Under the pieces are notes generated by a model. That model searched no databases, was not told the origin of the DNA, and saw only the letters and a program-made list of their open reading frames with translations. Shown here one piece after another: positions 1-5,628 of a stretch of 5,628 nt of DNA. Position 1 is the stretch's first letter; each line of letters begins with the position of its first letter. The position numbers were made by a program, and so were the translations under genes. The stretch comes from Actinomycetota bacterium (GTDB taxonomy: Bacteria; Actinomycetota; Actinomycetes; Nanopelagicales; Nanopelagicaceae). The stretch is taken from NCBI GenBank assembly GCA_947480465.1, contig CANKCT010000064.1:1-5628 (forward strand). The letters are read 5' to 3'.

Positions 1-502
1 CAGTTGGCTCATCTAAAATCAAAACTTTTGCGTCGTAGATTAGGGCCCTAATGATTTCAACACGTTGCTGAATTCCAACTGGTAATTCCTCAACTATTGC
101 ATCTGGGTTAACATCAAAATTAAACTCTTGAGAAATTCGTAAGATCTCTTCACGCGCGGTCGCAAGATCTAGCTTTCCAAAGAAACCAGTTTTCTCATGA
201 CCCAGCACTATATTTTCTGCAACTGTGAAAACTGGGATTAACATAAAATGCTGGTGAACCATACCGATTCCGGCAGCTAAAGAATCGAGTGGGCTATTAA
301 TAGTGAGTTCTTTTCCATCAACGCTGATTGTTCCTGAATCTTGTTGGAGCAGACCATAAACAATGTTCATTAAAGTCGATTTGCCTGCGCCGTTTTCGCC
401 GAGAATTGCGTGAATCTCACCATCTGCGACCGCAAAGTCAATCGCATCATTTGCGACTAGTCCTCCAAAACGCTTAGTAATTGCGCGTAGTTCGAGGGAC
501 AT
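1..502 (-). CDS. Nucleoside-type ABC importer ATPase (BMP-associated, NupO/YufO-like), partial, N-terminal 167 codons
   Basis: The gene starts at ATG 502 and runs off the left edge, so only the first nucleotide-binding domain is seen. Family members of the NupO/YufO/RbsA type are about 500 residues with two such domains. Visible motifs are Walker A GENGAGKST (35-43), the Q-loop MVHQHFML (81-88), the signature LPVGIQQRVEI (140-150) and Walker B VLILDEPT (160-167). The LPVGxQQRVEI form of the signature is typical of ATPases paired with BMP/PnrA binding proteins. The protein should power import at the inner face of the membrane, with permease genes expected further left. It lies 89 bp downstream of the BMP gene, the standard operon order. 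A GAGAGG ribosome site (515-520) lies 12 nt before the ATG, which is rather far, but an in-frame TAG just upstream leaves no better start. The substrate (nucleosides) is inferred from the family and neighbour. Confidence 0.92.
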   Translation of the reverse strand, partial: MSLELRAITKRFGGLVANDAIDFAVADGEIHAILGENGAGKSTLMNIVYGLLQQDSGTISVDGKELTINSPLDSLAAGIGMVHQHFMLIPVFTVAENIVLGHEKTGFFGKLDLATAREEILRISQEFNFDVNPDAIVEELPVGIQQRVEIIRALIYDAKVLILDEPT

Positions 503-514
503 GGCTTCAATCTA

Positions 515-520
515 CCTCTC
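515..520 (-). promoter_or_regulatory. Ribosome binding site of the ABC ATPase gene
   Basis: GAGAGG on the minus strand lies 12 nt before the ATG at 502. The spacing is longer than optimal. The same bases form the 3' half of a tight CTCT/AGAG inverted repeat (517-528), so the site might be partly masked in the mRNA. That is a weak inference from a 4-bp stem. Confidence 0.4.
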
Positions 521-538
521 TGTAGAGAATCTTTCAAA

Positions 539-579
539 GATAAAGGGCGAGGCGTCCGAAGACGCACTCGCCCTTTATC
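539..579 (-). terminator. Intercistronic hairpin with UUCG loop: terminator-like or mRNA-processing/stability element
   Basis: A nearly perfect inverted repeat has arms at 539-556 and 561-579, giving 18 base pairs with a single bulged base at 566. On the minus-strand RNA the loop is C(UUCG)G, an exceptionally stable tetraloop. It begins 12 nt after the BMP stop codon and ends 36 nt before the ATPase start. The bases after the stem (ATCTTTGAAAG in the RNA) give only a short, broken U run, so it is not a textbook full terminator. In binding-protein-dependent ABC operons such hairpins commonly protect or separate the highly expressed binding-protein mRNA from the distal genes. That role is inferred here. 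Confidence 0.75.
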
Positions 580-591
580 AAGCGAACTAGA

Positions 592-1644
592 TTATGGCTT
601 AACCTTAATCTTTCCTGAAACGATGTCAGCAGCAATTGCGCGTACTTCGTTCTGGATCTTTGAAGGAACCTTCTTAGCTAGATCATGATATGTAGCTATT
701 CTTGTTCCCTTATTAGCAAGTGTTCCAACATACGCAGCATTGGTGAATTTACCCTTTGCGACGTCTGTGATTACTGATCCCACAGCCTCTCCGAGACCCT
801 TCATAACTGATGTTAGAAGGACTGACTTGTACTGGTTAGCTGAAACGAAACCATCAGTATCAACCCAGATTGTCACTGACTTCTTGCTTGTCATTGAGTT
901 CTGAGCTGTCTGTGCAGCAAGGCCACCAGCTACAGGCATGATTACATCTGCGCCTGCTTGCTCGAATGCCTTTGAAGTTGCAAGAGCCTTAGTTGTGTTA
1001 CCGAAGTCTCCGATGAATTCACCGTTCTTTCCGTCCCAACCGAGTACCTTTACTGACTTCTTCTTTACAGTGTTGAAGTGGTCAACACCTTGCTTGTAAC
1101 CGCTCATGAAGCAAGTAACGGTTGGGTATGGAGCTCCACCGTAAGTTGCAACGATTCCAGTCTTTGAATATCCAGCTGCAACATAACCAGCCAAGAATGC
1201 AGCTTCCTGTGTTGCGAAAGTTAGACCCTTGACGTTTGCAACTGGATTACATACTGAATAGTCAGCGTTGCAATCGAATGCGGCATCATCTACAACTGCA
1301 TAACTAATTCCTGGGTTGGCCTTTGCTGATGCAATGATTGCACCACTAATCGCAAAACCAACACCAATAATAATTGTGCACTTGTTGTCTACAAACTTCT
1401 TGATGTTTCCAGCAAAGTCAGCACTTGATGCTGCAGGTAAGTACTCAACAGAGACAGAAGAACTCTTAACCTTTACAGCTCCAGCCCATGACGCAGCGTT
1501 AAATGACTTATCGTCTACGCCACCAGTATCAAGAGCTAAACAAGCCTTTGTTTTAACTGCAGCTGTTGCTGCAGGCACAGTGGTAACTCCCACTATGAGT
1601 GTTGCGGCTGCAAGGGCAGCTACTACGCGAAATGTATTCTTCAA
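592..1644 (-). CDS. BMP/PnrA-family nucleoside-binding protein of an ABC importer, exported
   Basis: This 350-residue protein is the extracytoplasmic binding component of the ABC importer whose ATPase follows. The start chosen is TTG 1644, preceded by GGAGG (1649-1653). A TTG at 1689 in the same frame has no ribosome site and would add 15 residues in front of a normal signal peptide. From the chosen start residues 1-28 form the signal peptide: lysine 2, a hydrophobic core, and an AxA site near 26-28. Family landmarks follow: LALDTGGVDDKSFN (36-49), GVGFAISGAI (94-103), the TFATQEAAFLAGYVAAG block (142-158), VIMPVAGG (234-241), WVDTD (260-264) and TSVMKG (278-283). The Asp/Phe-rich N-terminal motif, the WVDxD aspartates and the lysine near 282 correspond, by motif, to ligand contacts in PnrA-type purine nucleoside receptors. 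BMP proteins are usually lipoproteins, but no lipobox cysteine is present here. Five cysteines occur, including a C-x6-C pair at 125 and 132. Nucleoside binding is inferred; other BMP ligands are possible. Confidence 0.93.
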   Translation of the reverse strand: MKNTFRVVAALAAATLIVGVTTVPAATAAVKTKACLALDTGGVDDKSFNAASWAGAVKVKSSSVSVEYLPAASSADFAGNIKKFVDNKCTIIIGVGFAISGAIIASAKANPGISYAVVDDAAFDCNADYSVCNPVANVKGLTFATQEAAFLAGYVAAGYSKTGIVATYGGAPYPTVTCFMSGYKQGVDHFNTVKKKSVKVLGWDGKNGEFIGDFGNTTKALATSKAFEQAGADVIMPVAGGLAAQTAQNSMTSKKSVTIWVDTDGFVSANQYKSVLLTSVMKGLGEAVGSVITDVAKGKFTNAAYVGTLANKGTRIATYHDLAKKVPSKIQNEVRAIAADIVSGKIKVKP

Positions 1645-1648
1645 TTTT

Positions 1649-1653
1649 CCTCC
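1649..1653 (-). promoter_or_regulatory. Ribosome binding site deciding the TTG start of the BMP gene
   Basis: GGAGG on the minus strand lies 4 nt before TTG 1644. The spacing is short, but it is the only good match near any in-frame start, and this start leaves an ordinary signal peptide at the N-terminus. Confidence 0.6.
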
Positions 1654-1666
1654 AAGGGATCTTTTG

Positions 1667-1685
1667 TTAAGCCTCAAAGACTCAA
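1667..1685 (-). other. Possible hairpin in the 5' leader of the BMP mRNA
   Basis: In the minus-strand RNA, 1685-1679 can pair with 1673-1667. This gives 7 base pairs, two of them G-U, around a 5-nt loop, about 13 nt upstream of the ribosome site. It could stabilise the 5' end of an abundant message. It is weak and may be chance. Confidence 0.25.
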
Positions 1686-1708
1686 GCAAAAGGTTGATGT
1701 GTAGTGTC

Positions 1709-1738
1709 AGCCTAGTAGTTACACCTGAAGAAACTCAA
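1709..1738 (-). promoter_or_regulatory. Candidate housekeeping sigma promoter of the BMP-ABC operon
   Basis: On the minus strand TTGAGT (1738-1733) and TAGGCT (1714-1709) are separated by 18 bp. They resemble an actinobacterial -35 and a TANNNT -10. Transcription would begin near 1702, giving a leader of about 58 nt. This lies in the 175-bp gap between trpS and the BMP gene and would make the importer independent of trpS. No convincing trpS terminator was found in the same gap, so some read-through is possible. Confidence 0.4.
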
Positions 1739-1819
1739 CAATTAATGGGGTTTTACCTCACAGCGATGTAACAATTCTGCAAACTCTCAACTGCTGGTTC
1801 ATAGTTTTGAGGATGGGAA

Positions 1820-2818
1820 CTACCGTACAACCCCTAAGTTTTGATAGGCCAGATTAAGGGTTTCGGAGGCAACCTCTCGAGCTTTAGCTCCCCCCATATG
1901 TAAAAGGTCTATCAAGTTTTTTTCATCATCCAGTAATTCGAGCGCAGCGGTTCGAATTGGTCGTAAATATTCAACTACGACTTCGGCTACGGCCGACTTA
2001 AAATCTCCATAGCCTTTACCATCAAACTCATCCTCTAACTTTTCTATAGAGTTTCCTGAAAGTGCAGAGTGAATAGCTAAAAGATTACTGATACCAGGTT
2101 TTTCTTTTTCATCAAACTTAATCTCTCGCCCGGCATCAGTTGTTGCGCTCTTAATCTTCTTTGCATTTGCCTCTGGGGTATCCATAATTTCTAAAACACC
2201 AGCAGCAGAAGTCGCTGACTTACTCATCTTGGCCGAAGGATCTTGTAAATCTTGAATCTTCGCAGCAGCTTTTAAAATGAAGTTATCTGGGACTCTAAAG
2301 GTTTCTCCAAAGCGAGAGTTAAATCTACCTGCAAGATCACGAGTGAGCTCGATGTGCTGACGCTGATCTTCTCCCACGGGAACTAAGTGCGCCTGATACA
2401 AAAGTATGTCCGCAGCCTGAAGCATTGGATAAGTAAACAAACCAACGCGCGCAGAATCTGCACCAGTCTTTAAAGATTTATCTTTGAACTGAGTCATGCG
2501 ACTGGCCTCGCCAAAGCCTGCGATGCATTCCATCAACCAACCTAATTGATTATGTTGCGGAACTTGTGACTGGACAAAAAGTGTAGATTTTTCTGGAGAG
2601 ATTCCCAACGCGATTAACTGAGCAGCCGAGGCTAAAGTCCGCTTTCGCAAAAGTGCTGGTTCAATTTCTCCCGTTAAGGCATGTAAATCAACGATGCAGT
2701 AAAAGGCATCATGACCCTCTTGAAGCTCTACCCATTGCTTAACTGCACCTAAGTAATTGCCTAGGTGAAATGAGTCACTGGTGGGCTGGATTCCCGATAA
2801 GACGCGCTTCTGAGTCAT
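1820..2818 (-). CDS. trpS: Tryptophanyl-tRNA synthetase (EC 6.1.1.2)
   Basis: This cytoplasmic class I aminoacyl-tRNA synthetase charges tRNA-Trp with tryptophan using ATP. At 332 residues it has the full length of bacterial TrpRS. The HIGH-type motif is HLGN (18-21), inside [18 protein letters not shown]. The KMSKS loop is intact at 197-201. Other hallmarks are CIVDLHALT (41-49), [14 protein letters not shown] (102-115), the tryptophan-pocket segment LQAADILLY (133-141) with its conserved aspartate 137, and [16 protein letters not shown] (148-163). The C-terminal segment [14 protein letters not shown] (242-255) and the ending are normal, with no truncation. The start ATG 2818 fits the family N-terminus, but no clear Shine-Dalgarno sequence precedes it. 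It is transcribed away from the NCS1 permease gene. No T-box or trp-attenuator-like leader is visible. Confidence 0.98.
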   Translation of the reverse strand: MTQKRVLSGIQPTSDSFHLGNYLGAVKQWVELQEGHDAFYCIVDLHALTGEIEPALLRKRTLASAAQLIALGISPEKSTLFVQSQVPQHNQLGWLMECIAGFGEASRMTQFKDKSLKTGADSARVGLFTYPMLQAADILLYQAHLVPVGEDQRQHIELTRDLAGRFNSRFGETFRVPDNFILKAAAKIQDLQDPSAKMSKSATSAAGVLEIMDTPEANAKKIKSATTDAGREIKFDEKEKPGISNLLAIHSALSGNSIEKLEDEFDGKGYGDFKSAVAEVVVEYLRPIRTAALELLDDEKNLIDLLHMGGAKAREVASETLNLAYQNLGVVR

Positions 2819-2957
2819 AGTTAATTCTTACACAATCCACGGCCTTAAAGAGACCAATTACAACTGGCTTTGAGATATTCTTACCCAGCAAACATGACAA
2901 TTTAGTTCAGAAGAAGTCGCATTATAAATGCATCTTTATAAATGGGAGGTACTCGAA
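2819..2957. promoter_or_regulatory. Divergent intergenic region between trpS and the NCS1 permease gene
   Basis: These 139 bp must hold the start signals for trpS (leftward) and the permease (rightward). For the permease the best -10 is TATAAA at 2923-2928, with only a poor -35 (TTTAGT 2901-2906, 16-bp spacer). A 9-bp direct repeat TTATAAATG occurs at 2922-2930 and 2936-2944. The arms TATAAA/TTTATA (2923-2928 and 2935-2940) form an inverted repeat that could be an operator next to the -10. For trpS, no strong -35/-10 pair stands out. Promoter calls here are tentative. Confidence 0.4.
2944..2949 (+). promoter_or_regulatory. Ribosome binding site deciding the GTG start of the permease
   Basis: GGGAGG lies 8 nt before GTG 2958, which is ideal spacing. 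An ATG at 2928 in the same frame lies upstream of this site, overlaps the likely -10, and would add ten residues not expected in the family. GTG 2958 is therefore preferred. Confidence 0.8.
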
Positions 2958-4406
2958 GTGAATTCAGAGGCTCAAAAACTTAGCGGACTTAATATTGAAA
3001 CGAATGCCATCAATGTCATCGCTGAGAGTGAGCGAACTGGAGATCCCAAGAGTTTATTTTGGCCTTGGTGTGCCTCAAATATTTCAGTTCTTGGAGTTAG
3101 TTATGGGTCTTGGTTTTTAGGTTTTGGAGTCTCATTTTGGCAAGCATCACTTGCCGCGATTTTAGGTACAGCATTCTCATTCTTACTTGTTGGCCTTGTT
3201 TCATTAGCGGGTAAGCATGGCTCTGCACCAACGATGACACTTTCTCGTGCAGCATTTGGTATCAATGGGAACAAACTGCCTGGCACACTTTCTTATATCG
3301 CACTTGTGGGATGGGAAACCGTTCTTTGCTCACTAGCAACACTCGCTACTGCGACAGTGTTTGAAAGAATCGGCGGAATTCAGGGCACTAGTGCAAAGCT
3401 GGTTGGCTTTCTGATTGTTGTACTTCTGACTCTAGGTGCGGGAGTTCTTGGCTTCAATGTAATTATGAAAGTACAAAAAATCATTACAATCGCAACCGCC
3501 ATACTAACAATTGGATACATGCTGCTCTCCTTCAATGAAATCAAGTGGAGCGCTGTATCTGCTCTTCCGGCTGGAAATATTCAAGCATTTATTGGAGTCA
3601 TGATTTTTGGAATGACAGGATTTGGATTAGGTTGGGTGAATTCTGGTGCAGATTATTCGCGATATCTTCCGCGGTCAGTTTCAAGTCGTAGCGTGGTTGG
3701 TTGGACGGTTCTTGGAGCATCAATTGCACCTATCATTCTCGTTATCTACGGTGCACTTTTAGCTGGTAGTGACGAAAAACTTAATGAAGCAATTTCTGGT
3801 GATCCTATTGGAGCGCTTACAACAATTCTTCCTACTTGGTACTTACTTCTCTTCGCAATGGTTGCAATATTGGGTCTTGTCGGTGGAACTGTTTTAGATA
3901 TTTACTCATCTGGCCTTGCCCTCATTTCGCTCGGATTCAAAATCCCTCGTGCAGTCGCCGTAGGCATTGATGGTGTGATCATGATTCTTGGAACTATCTA
4001 TATGGTGTGGTTTGCCGAGAACTTCTTCTACCCATTCCAAGGTTTTCTAATCACGCTTGGAGTTCCAATCGCTGCTTGGGCGGGCATTTTCATCGCAGAT
4101 TTGTTCTTGCGCAAGCGTGGCTACGATGAAAGAGATCTCTTTAATTCACAGGGAAGATACTCCTCAGTTAATTGGATGTCAGTGACTATCCAAGTTGTTG
4201 CATCCTTTGTAGGTTGGGGCCTAGTAACAAATGGATTCGCTTCGTGGCTATCTTGGCAGGGATATCTGCTTGGGCCAATCGGTTTAGGTGGAAAAGAAGG
4301 CGCATGGGCTTATTCAAACCTTGGAGTCGCAGCCGCATTGACCATTGGATTTATTGGTCATTGGTTCCTAGGTCGTGCAGCTATCAAACAACAAGAGTCT
4401 GCCTAG
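2958..4406 (+). CDS. NCS1-family purine/cytosine permease (nucleobase:cation symporter)
   Basis: This 482-residue integral membrane protein should import a nucleobase or related compound with a proton or sodium ion. The N-terminal IETNAINVIAESER (13-26) followed by LFWPWCASNISVLG (33-46) is typical of the Fcy2/CodB-like branch of NCS1 as found in actinobacteria. The family signature GSAPTMTLSRAAFG spans 88-101. A GWETV segment (118-122) and GFGLGWVNSGADYSRYLP (221-238) match the conserved substrate-pocket helices in TM3 and TM6. Hydrophobicity by eye gives about 12 membrane spans, near 36-58, 62-84, 112-136, 147-167, 173-191, 208-230, 246-268, 295-322, 333-352, 360-384, 405-428 and 452-472. 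The length is normal. The start GTG 2958 is set by an excellent ribosome site. Cytosine versus purine specificity cannot be read from the sequence. With the BMP importer across trpS it suggests nucleoside/nucleobase salvage. Confidence 0.93.
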   Translation: MNSEAQKLSGLNIETNAINVIAESERTGDPKSLFWPWCASNISVLGVSYGSWFLGFGVSFWQASLAAILGTAFSFLLVGLVSLAGKHGSAPTMTLSRAAFGINGNKLPGTLSYIALVGWETVLCSLATLATATVFERIGGIQGTSAKLVGFLIVVLLTLGAGVLGFNVIMKVQKIITIATAILTIGYMLLSFNEIKWSAVSALPAGNIQAFIGVMIFGMTGFGLGWVNSGADYSRYLPRSVSSRSVVGWTVLGASIAPIILVIYGALLAGSDEKLNEAISGDPIGALTTILPTWYLLLFAMVAILGLVGGTVLDIYSSGLALISLGFKIPRAVAVGIDGVIMILGTIYMVWFAENFFYPFQGFLITLGVPIAAWAGIFIADLFLRKRGYDERDLFNSQGRYSSVNWMSVTIQVVASFVGWGLVTNGFASWLSWQGYLLGPIGLGGKEGAWAYSNLGVAAALTIGFIGHWFLGRAAIKQQESA

Positions 4407-4413
4407 TACTTAA

Positions 4414-4429
4414 CCGAGACAATTCTTGG
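4414..4429 (+). promoter_or_regulatory. Small hairpin covering the glycosyltransferase start codon
   Basis: CCGAGA (4414-4419) can pair with TCTTGG (4424-4429) around a CAAT loop, giving 6 pairs including one G-U. The 5' arm contains the only Shine-Dalgarno-like GAGA. The 3' arm contains the TTG start at 4426. A ribosome finishing the permease at 4406 would sit against and open this hairpin, so translational coupling is plausible. The stem is short and the effect is inferred. Confidence 0.35.
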
Positions 4430-5367
4430 CTGCCATTGCATTAATTTCCGACGAAGAAACTTTACGATATTTCCCTGCAAATTTGCAGCAGATCAAGGCG
4501 TTTGGCGATGTGGGTATAAAAGTTTATTTGATTACGAATTGTGAATCGGATAATCCCTTACTTGCCCGTGCTGTAGTAATCGCCAATAACTTGAATCTGG
4601 ATTTATCAGTAATCACGATTGATGTAATGAAGTTCTCCCCGCAATATAAGTCATCATCTAACAGAGTTCCCGCAATCTCTTTAATGAAGCTCTTTTTAGG
4701 CGAACTTTTGCCCGATGAAGACCTCGTTCTATATTTAGATATAGATACAGTTATTTGTAAATCTCTCTCAACGCTTCTAAATACTCCTATCTCTACTCCC
4801 GTGGCGGCAGTAGAAGAACTCTCTACAAATCGTGCCTATTTCCCCTTAGAGGAACTGCCTGAGGTCTATTTCAACTCAGGCGTCATGTTGCTTTCACTTA
4901 ATTCATTTCGTGCTTTGGGCATTTCCAAGAAAGCACACGAGGTTTTGGAAGATTATGACCTGTCGAGTGCGCTTCGAAGCAGATTTATGGATCAAGATAT
5001 TCTCAATTATCTCTTCTCAAGAAATGTCACGCTCTTACCGCGAAAGTACAATCAATTTTCAAGTAACTTGGCAAAACCTAAAATATCCATTCTTTTAGAT
5101 GACATTGCAATTGTGCAGTTTGCTGGGATGGAAAAACCTTGGAACTATCCACGTAAATCCGAATATACAAAGCTTTGGATTAGTTATTTTGCAGCCAGTA
5201 TTGGCGCTAGTGCAGATCGAAAAGATCTCACAATTATTAAATCTCGCAAGGGGGGCTTAAGCCCAGCCAAAATTTTGGTTCCTTTAGGTTTGTTGCTTGA
5301 AAAAACTTTGAAATTAGTGCGATCTCGTGTTCCATATTGGATAAAAAATTTAATTCGAGGTATCTAA
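4426..5367 (+). CDS. Glycosyltransferase family 8 (LgtC-like fold), divergent active site
   Basis: This 313-residue retaining-type glycosyltransferase should transfer a sugar from a nucleotide-sugar to a growing glycan at the cytoplasmic membrane face. GT8 landmarks are IALISDEE (4-11), the ELLPDEDLVLYLDID block with the DxD metal motif D105-I-D107, VYFNSGVMLL (147-156), DQDILNYL (189-196) and the closing FAGMEKPWN (232-240). The tail (about 280-313) is basic and amphipathic, as expected for membrane association. Two usual ligands are changed. The histidine of the HFxGxxKPW motif, a third metal ligand in LgtC, is Gln231, and the N-terminal Asn of the DDNY motif is Glu11. The start TTG 4426 is the only reasonable one, since an in-frame TAA lies at 4411-4413 and the ribosome site is weak (GAGA). 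It follows the permease by 19 bp and precedes an ATP-grasp gene by 2 bp. Donor and acceptor are unknown. Confidence 0.85.
   Translation: MAAIALISDEETLRYFPANLQQIKAFGDVGIKVYLITNCESDNPLLARAVVIANNLNLDLSVITIDVMKFSPQYKSSSNRVPAISLMKLFLGELLPDEDLVLYLDIDTVICKSLSTLLNTPISTPVAAVEELSTNRAYFPLEELPEVYFNSGVMLLSLNSFRALGISKKAHEVLEDYDLSSALRSRFMDQDILNYLFSRNVTLLPRKYNQFSSNLAKPKISILLDDIAIVQFAGMEKPWNYPRKSEYTKLWISYFAASIGASADRKDLTIIKSRKGGLSPAKILVPLGLLLEKTLKLVRSRVPYWIKNLIRGI
5357..5360 (+). promoter_or_regulatory. Ribosome binding site for the last gene, inside the end of the glycosyltransferase
   Basis: GAGG lies within the last codons of the glycosyltransferase, 9 nt before TTG 5370. It supports that start over the upstream in-frame TTG at 5337, and it implies that the two genes are expressed from one message. 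Confidence 0.5.
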
Positions 5368-5369
5368 AC

Positions 5370-5628
5370 TTGCAGCTTTTTAAGCCTATTCAGATTCTTC
5401 TAAGAAATGCTGTAACTGCGTATTACCGGGTTATTTTGAGGCCTTCAAATGATTTTGATAAAAACATCCTGTACAAAATGGTTTGGGACCGGCGACCAAT
5501 ATTAACAATCCTTAATGAGAAGGTAGCTTCTCGGCAGTATGTGCTAAATGTTACTCCCAGAGTAGCTCTTGCCCACCGCTACTATGAAACTAAAGATATA
5601 TCGGCAATCGACTGGACTAGCTTGCCCC
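5370..5628 (+). CDS. Probable TupA-like ATP-grasp protein of surface polysaccharide synthesis, partial, N-terminal 86 codons
   Basis: An open frame starts at TTG 5370, 2 bp after the glycosyltransferase stop, and continues past the right edge without a stop. The visible residues include ILYKMVWDRRPILTILNEKVASRQYV (33-58 region). This resembles the opening of TupA-like ATP-grasp proteins, where a WDRxPxLTxxxDKxxxRxYV pattern precedes the ATP-binding domain. It is followed by RVALAHRYYET (64-74) and DWTSLP (81-86). The ATP-grasp core itself is outside the window, so the family call rests on this N-terminal pattern from memory. TupA-like proteins sit in capsule, teichuronopeptide and other glycan clusters, which fits the GT8 neighbour. 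They are thought to ligate an amino acid or similar group to a sugar acid, but the actual reaction here is unknown. Confidence 0.65.
   Translation, partial: MQLFKPIQILLRNAVTAYYRVILRPSNDFDKNILYKMVWDRRPILTILNEKVASRQYVLNVTPRVALAHRYYETKDISAIDWTSLP

Noticed and set aside
1316..1771. Plus-strand open frame of 151 codons opposite the BMP gene start
   Set aside because: It lies antisense to a clearly recognisable BMP gene, has no family resemblance and no ribosome site, and looks like a shadow frame.
1690..1819. Possible trpS terminator or purine riboswitch upstream of the BMP gene
   Set aside because: Only weak 3-5 bp pairings were found, with no U-tract and no recognisable riboswitch core.
2819..2927. 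T-box or trp-attenuator leader for trpS
   Set aside because: The region is too short, and no T-box sequence, Trp-codon leader peptide or terminator/antiterminator pair is visible.
3101..3286. Minus-strand 61-codon frame inside the permease gene
   Set aside because: It is antisense to conserved permease sequence, including the NCS1 signature, and shows no independent signals.
4407..4425. Terminator between the permease and the glycosyltransferase
   Set aside because: The only hairpin here is short, has no following U run and includes the next start codon, so it is better read as a translational element.
4172..4444. Plus-strand 90-codon frame across the permease end
   Set aside because: It is an out-of-frame shadow of the last permease helices, with an unlikely composition and no family match.
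4910..5098. Plus-strand 62-codon frame inside the glycosyltransferase
   Set aside because: It is an alternate frame within conserved GT8 motifs, so coding there is not supported.

Overview
The window looks like a piece of chromosome from a low-GC actinobacterium, probably a planktonic freshwater type (acI / Nanopelagicales-like). This placement is an inference. It rests on low GC by eye, short intergenic gaps, frequent TTG/GTG starts, and the actinobacterial flavour of the NCS1 permease, the BMP-type binding protein and TrpS. No search could be run to confirm it. I see no rRNA or tRNA gene, mobile element, CRISPR array or prophage.

Minus strand, 1-1644: the start of a nucleoside-type ABC importer operon. 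A BMP/PnrA-family exported binding protein (1644-592) is followed by its ATPase (502 to beyond the left edge). An 18-bp UUCG-capped hairpin lies between them. A candidate promoter sits at 1709-1738. Minus strand, 1820-2818: a complete tryptophanyl-tRNA synthetase gene (trpS), upstream of the importer operon but probably transcribed separately.

A divergent intergenic region (2819-2957) separates trpS from a plus-strand set of genes. The first is an NCS1-family purine/cytosine permease (2958-4406). Next, 19 bp downstream, is a family-8 glycosyltransferase (4426-5367). The last, 2 bp further on, is the start of what looks like a TupA-like ATP-grasp gene (5370 to beyond the right edge). The last two suggest the edge of a cell-surface polysaccharide cluster.

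Two themes emerge. The BMP ABC importer and the NCS1 permease flank trpS and together point to scavenging of nucleosides and nucleobases. The right side turns to glycan synthesis. Start sites were reassigned from ribosome binding sites for the BMP protein (TTG 1644) and the permease (GTG 2958). Most of the window is ordinary. The points worth a second look are the intercistronic hairpin, the missing lipobox in the BMP protein, substituted metal and nucleotide ligands in the glycosyltransferase, a hairpin covering its start codon, and a repeat-rich leader before the permease. I do not see clear evidence for an undescribed system.
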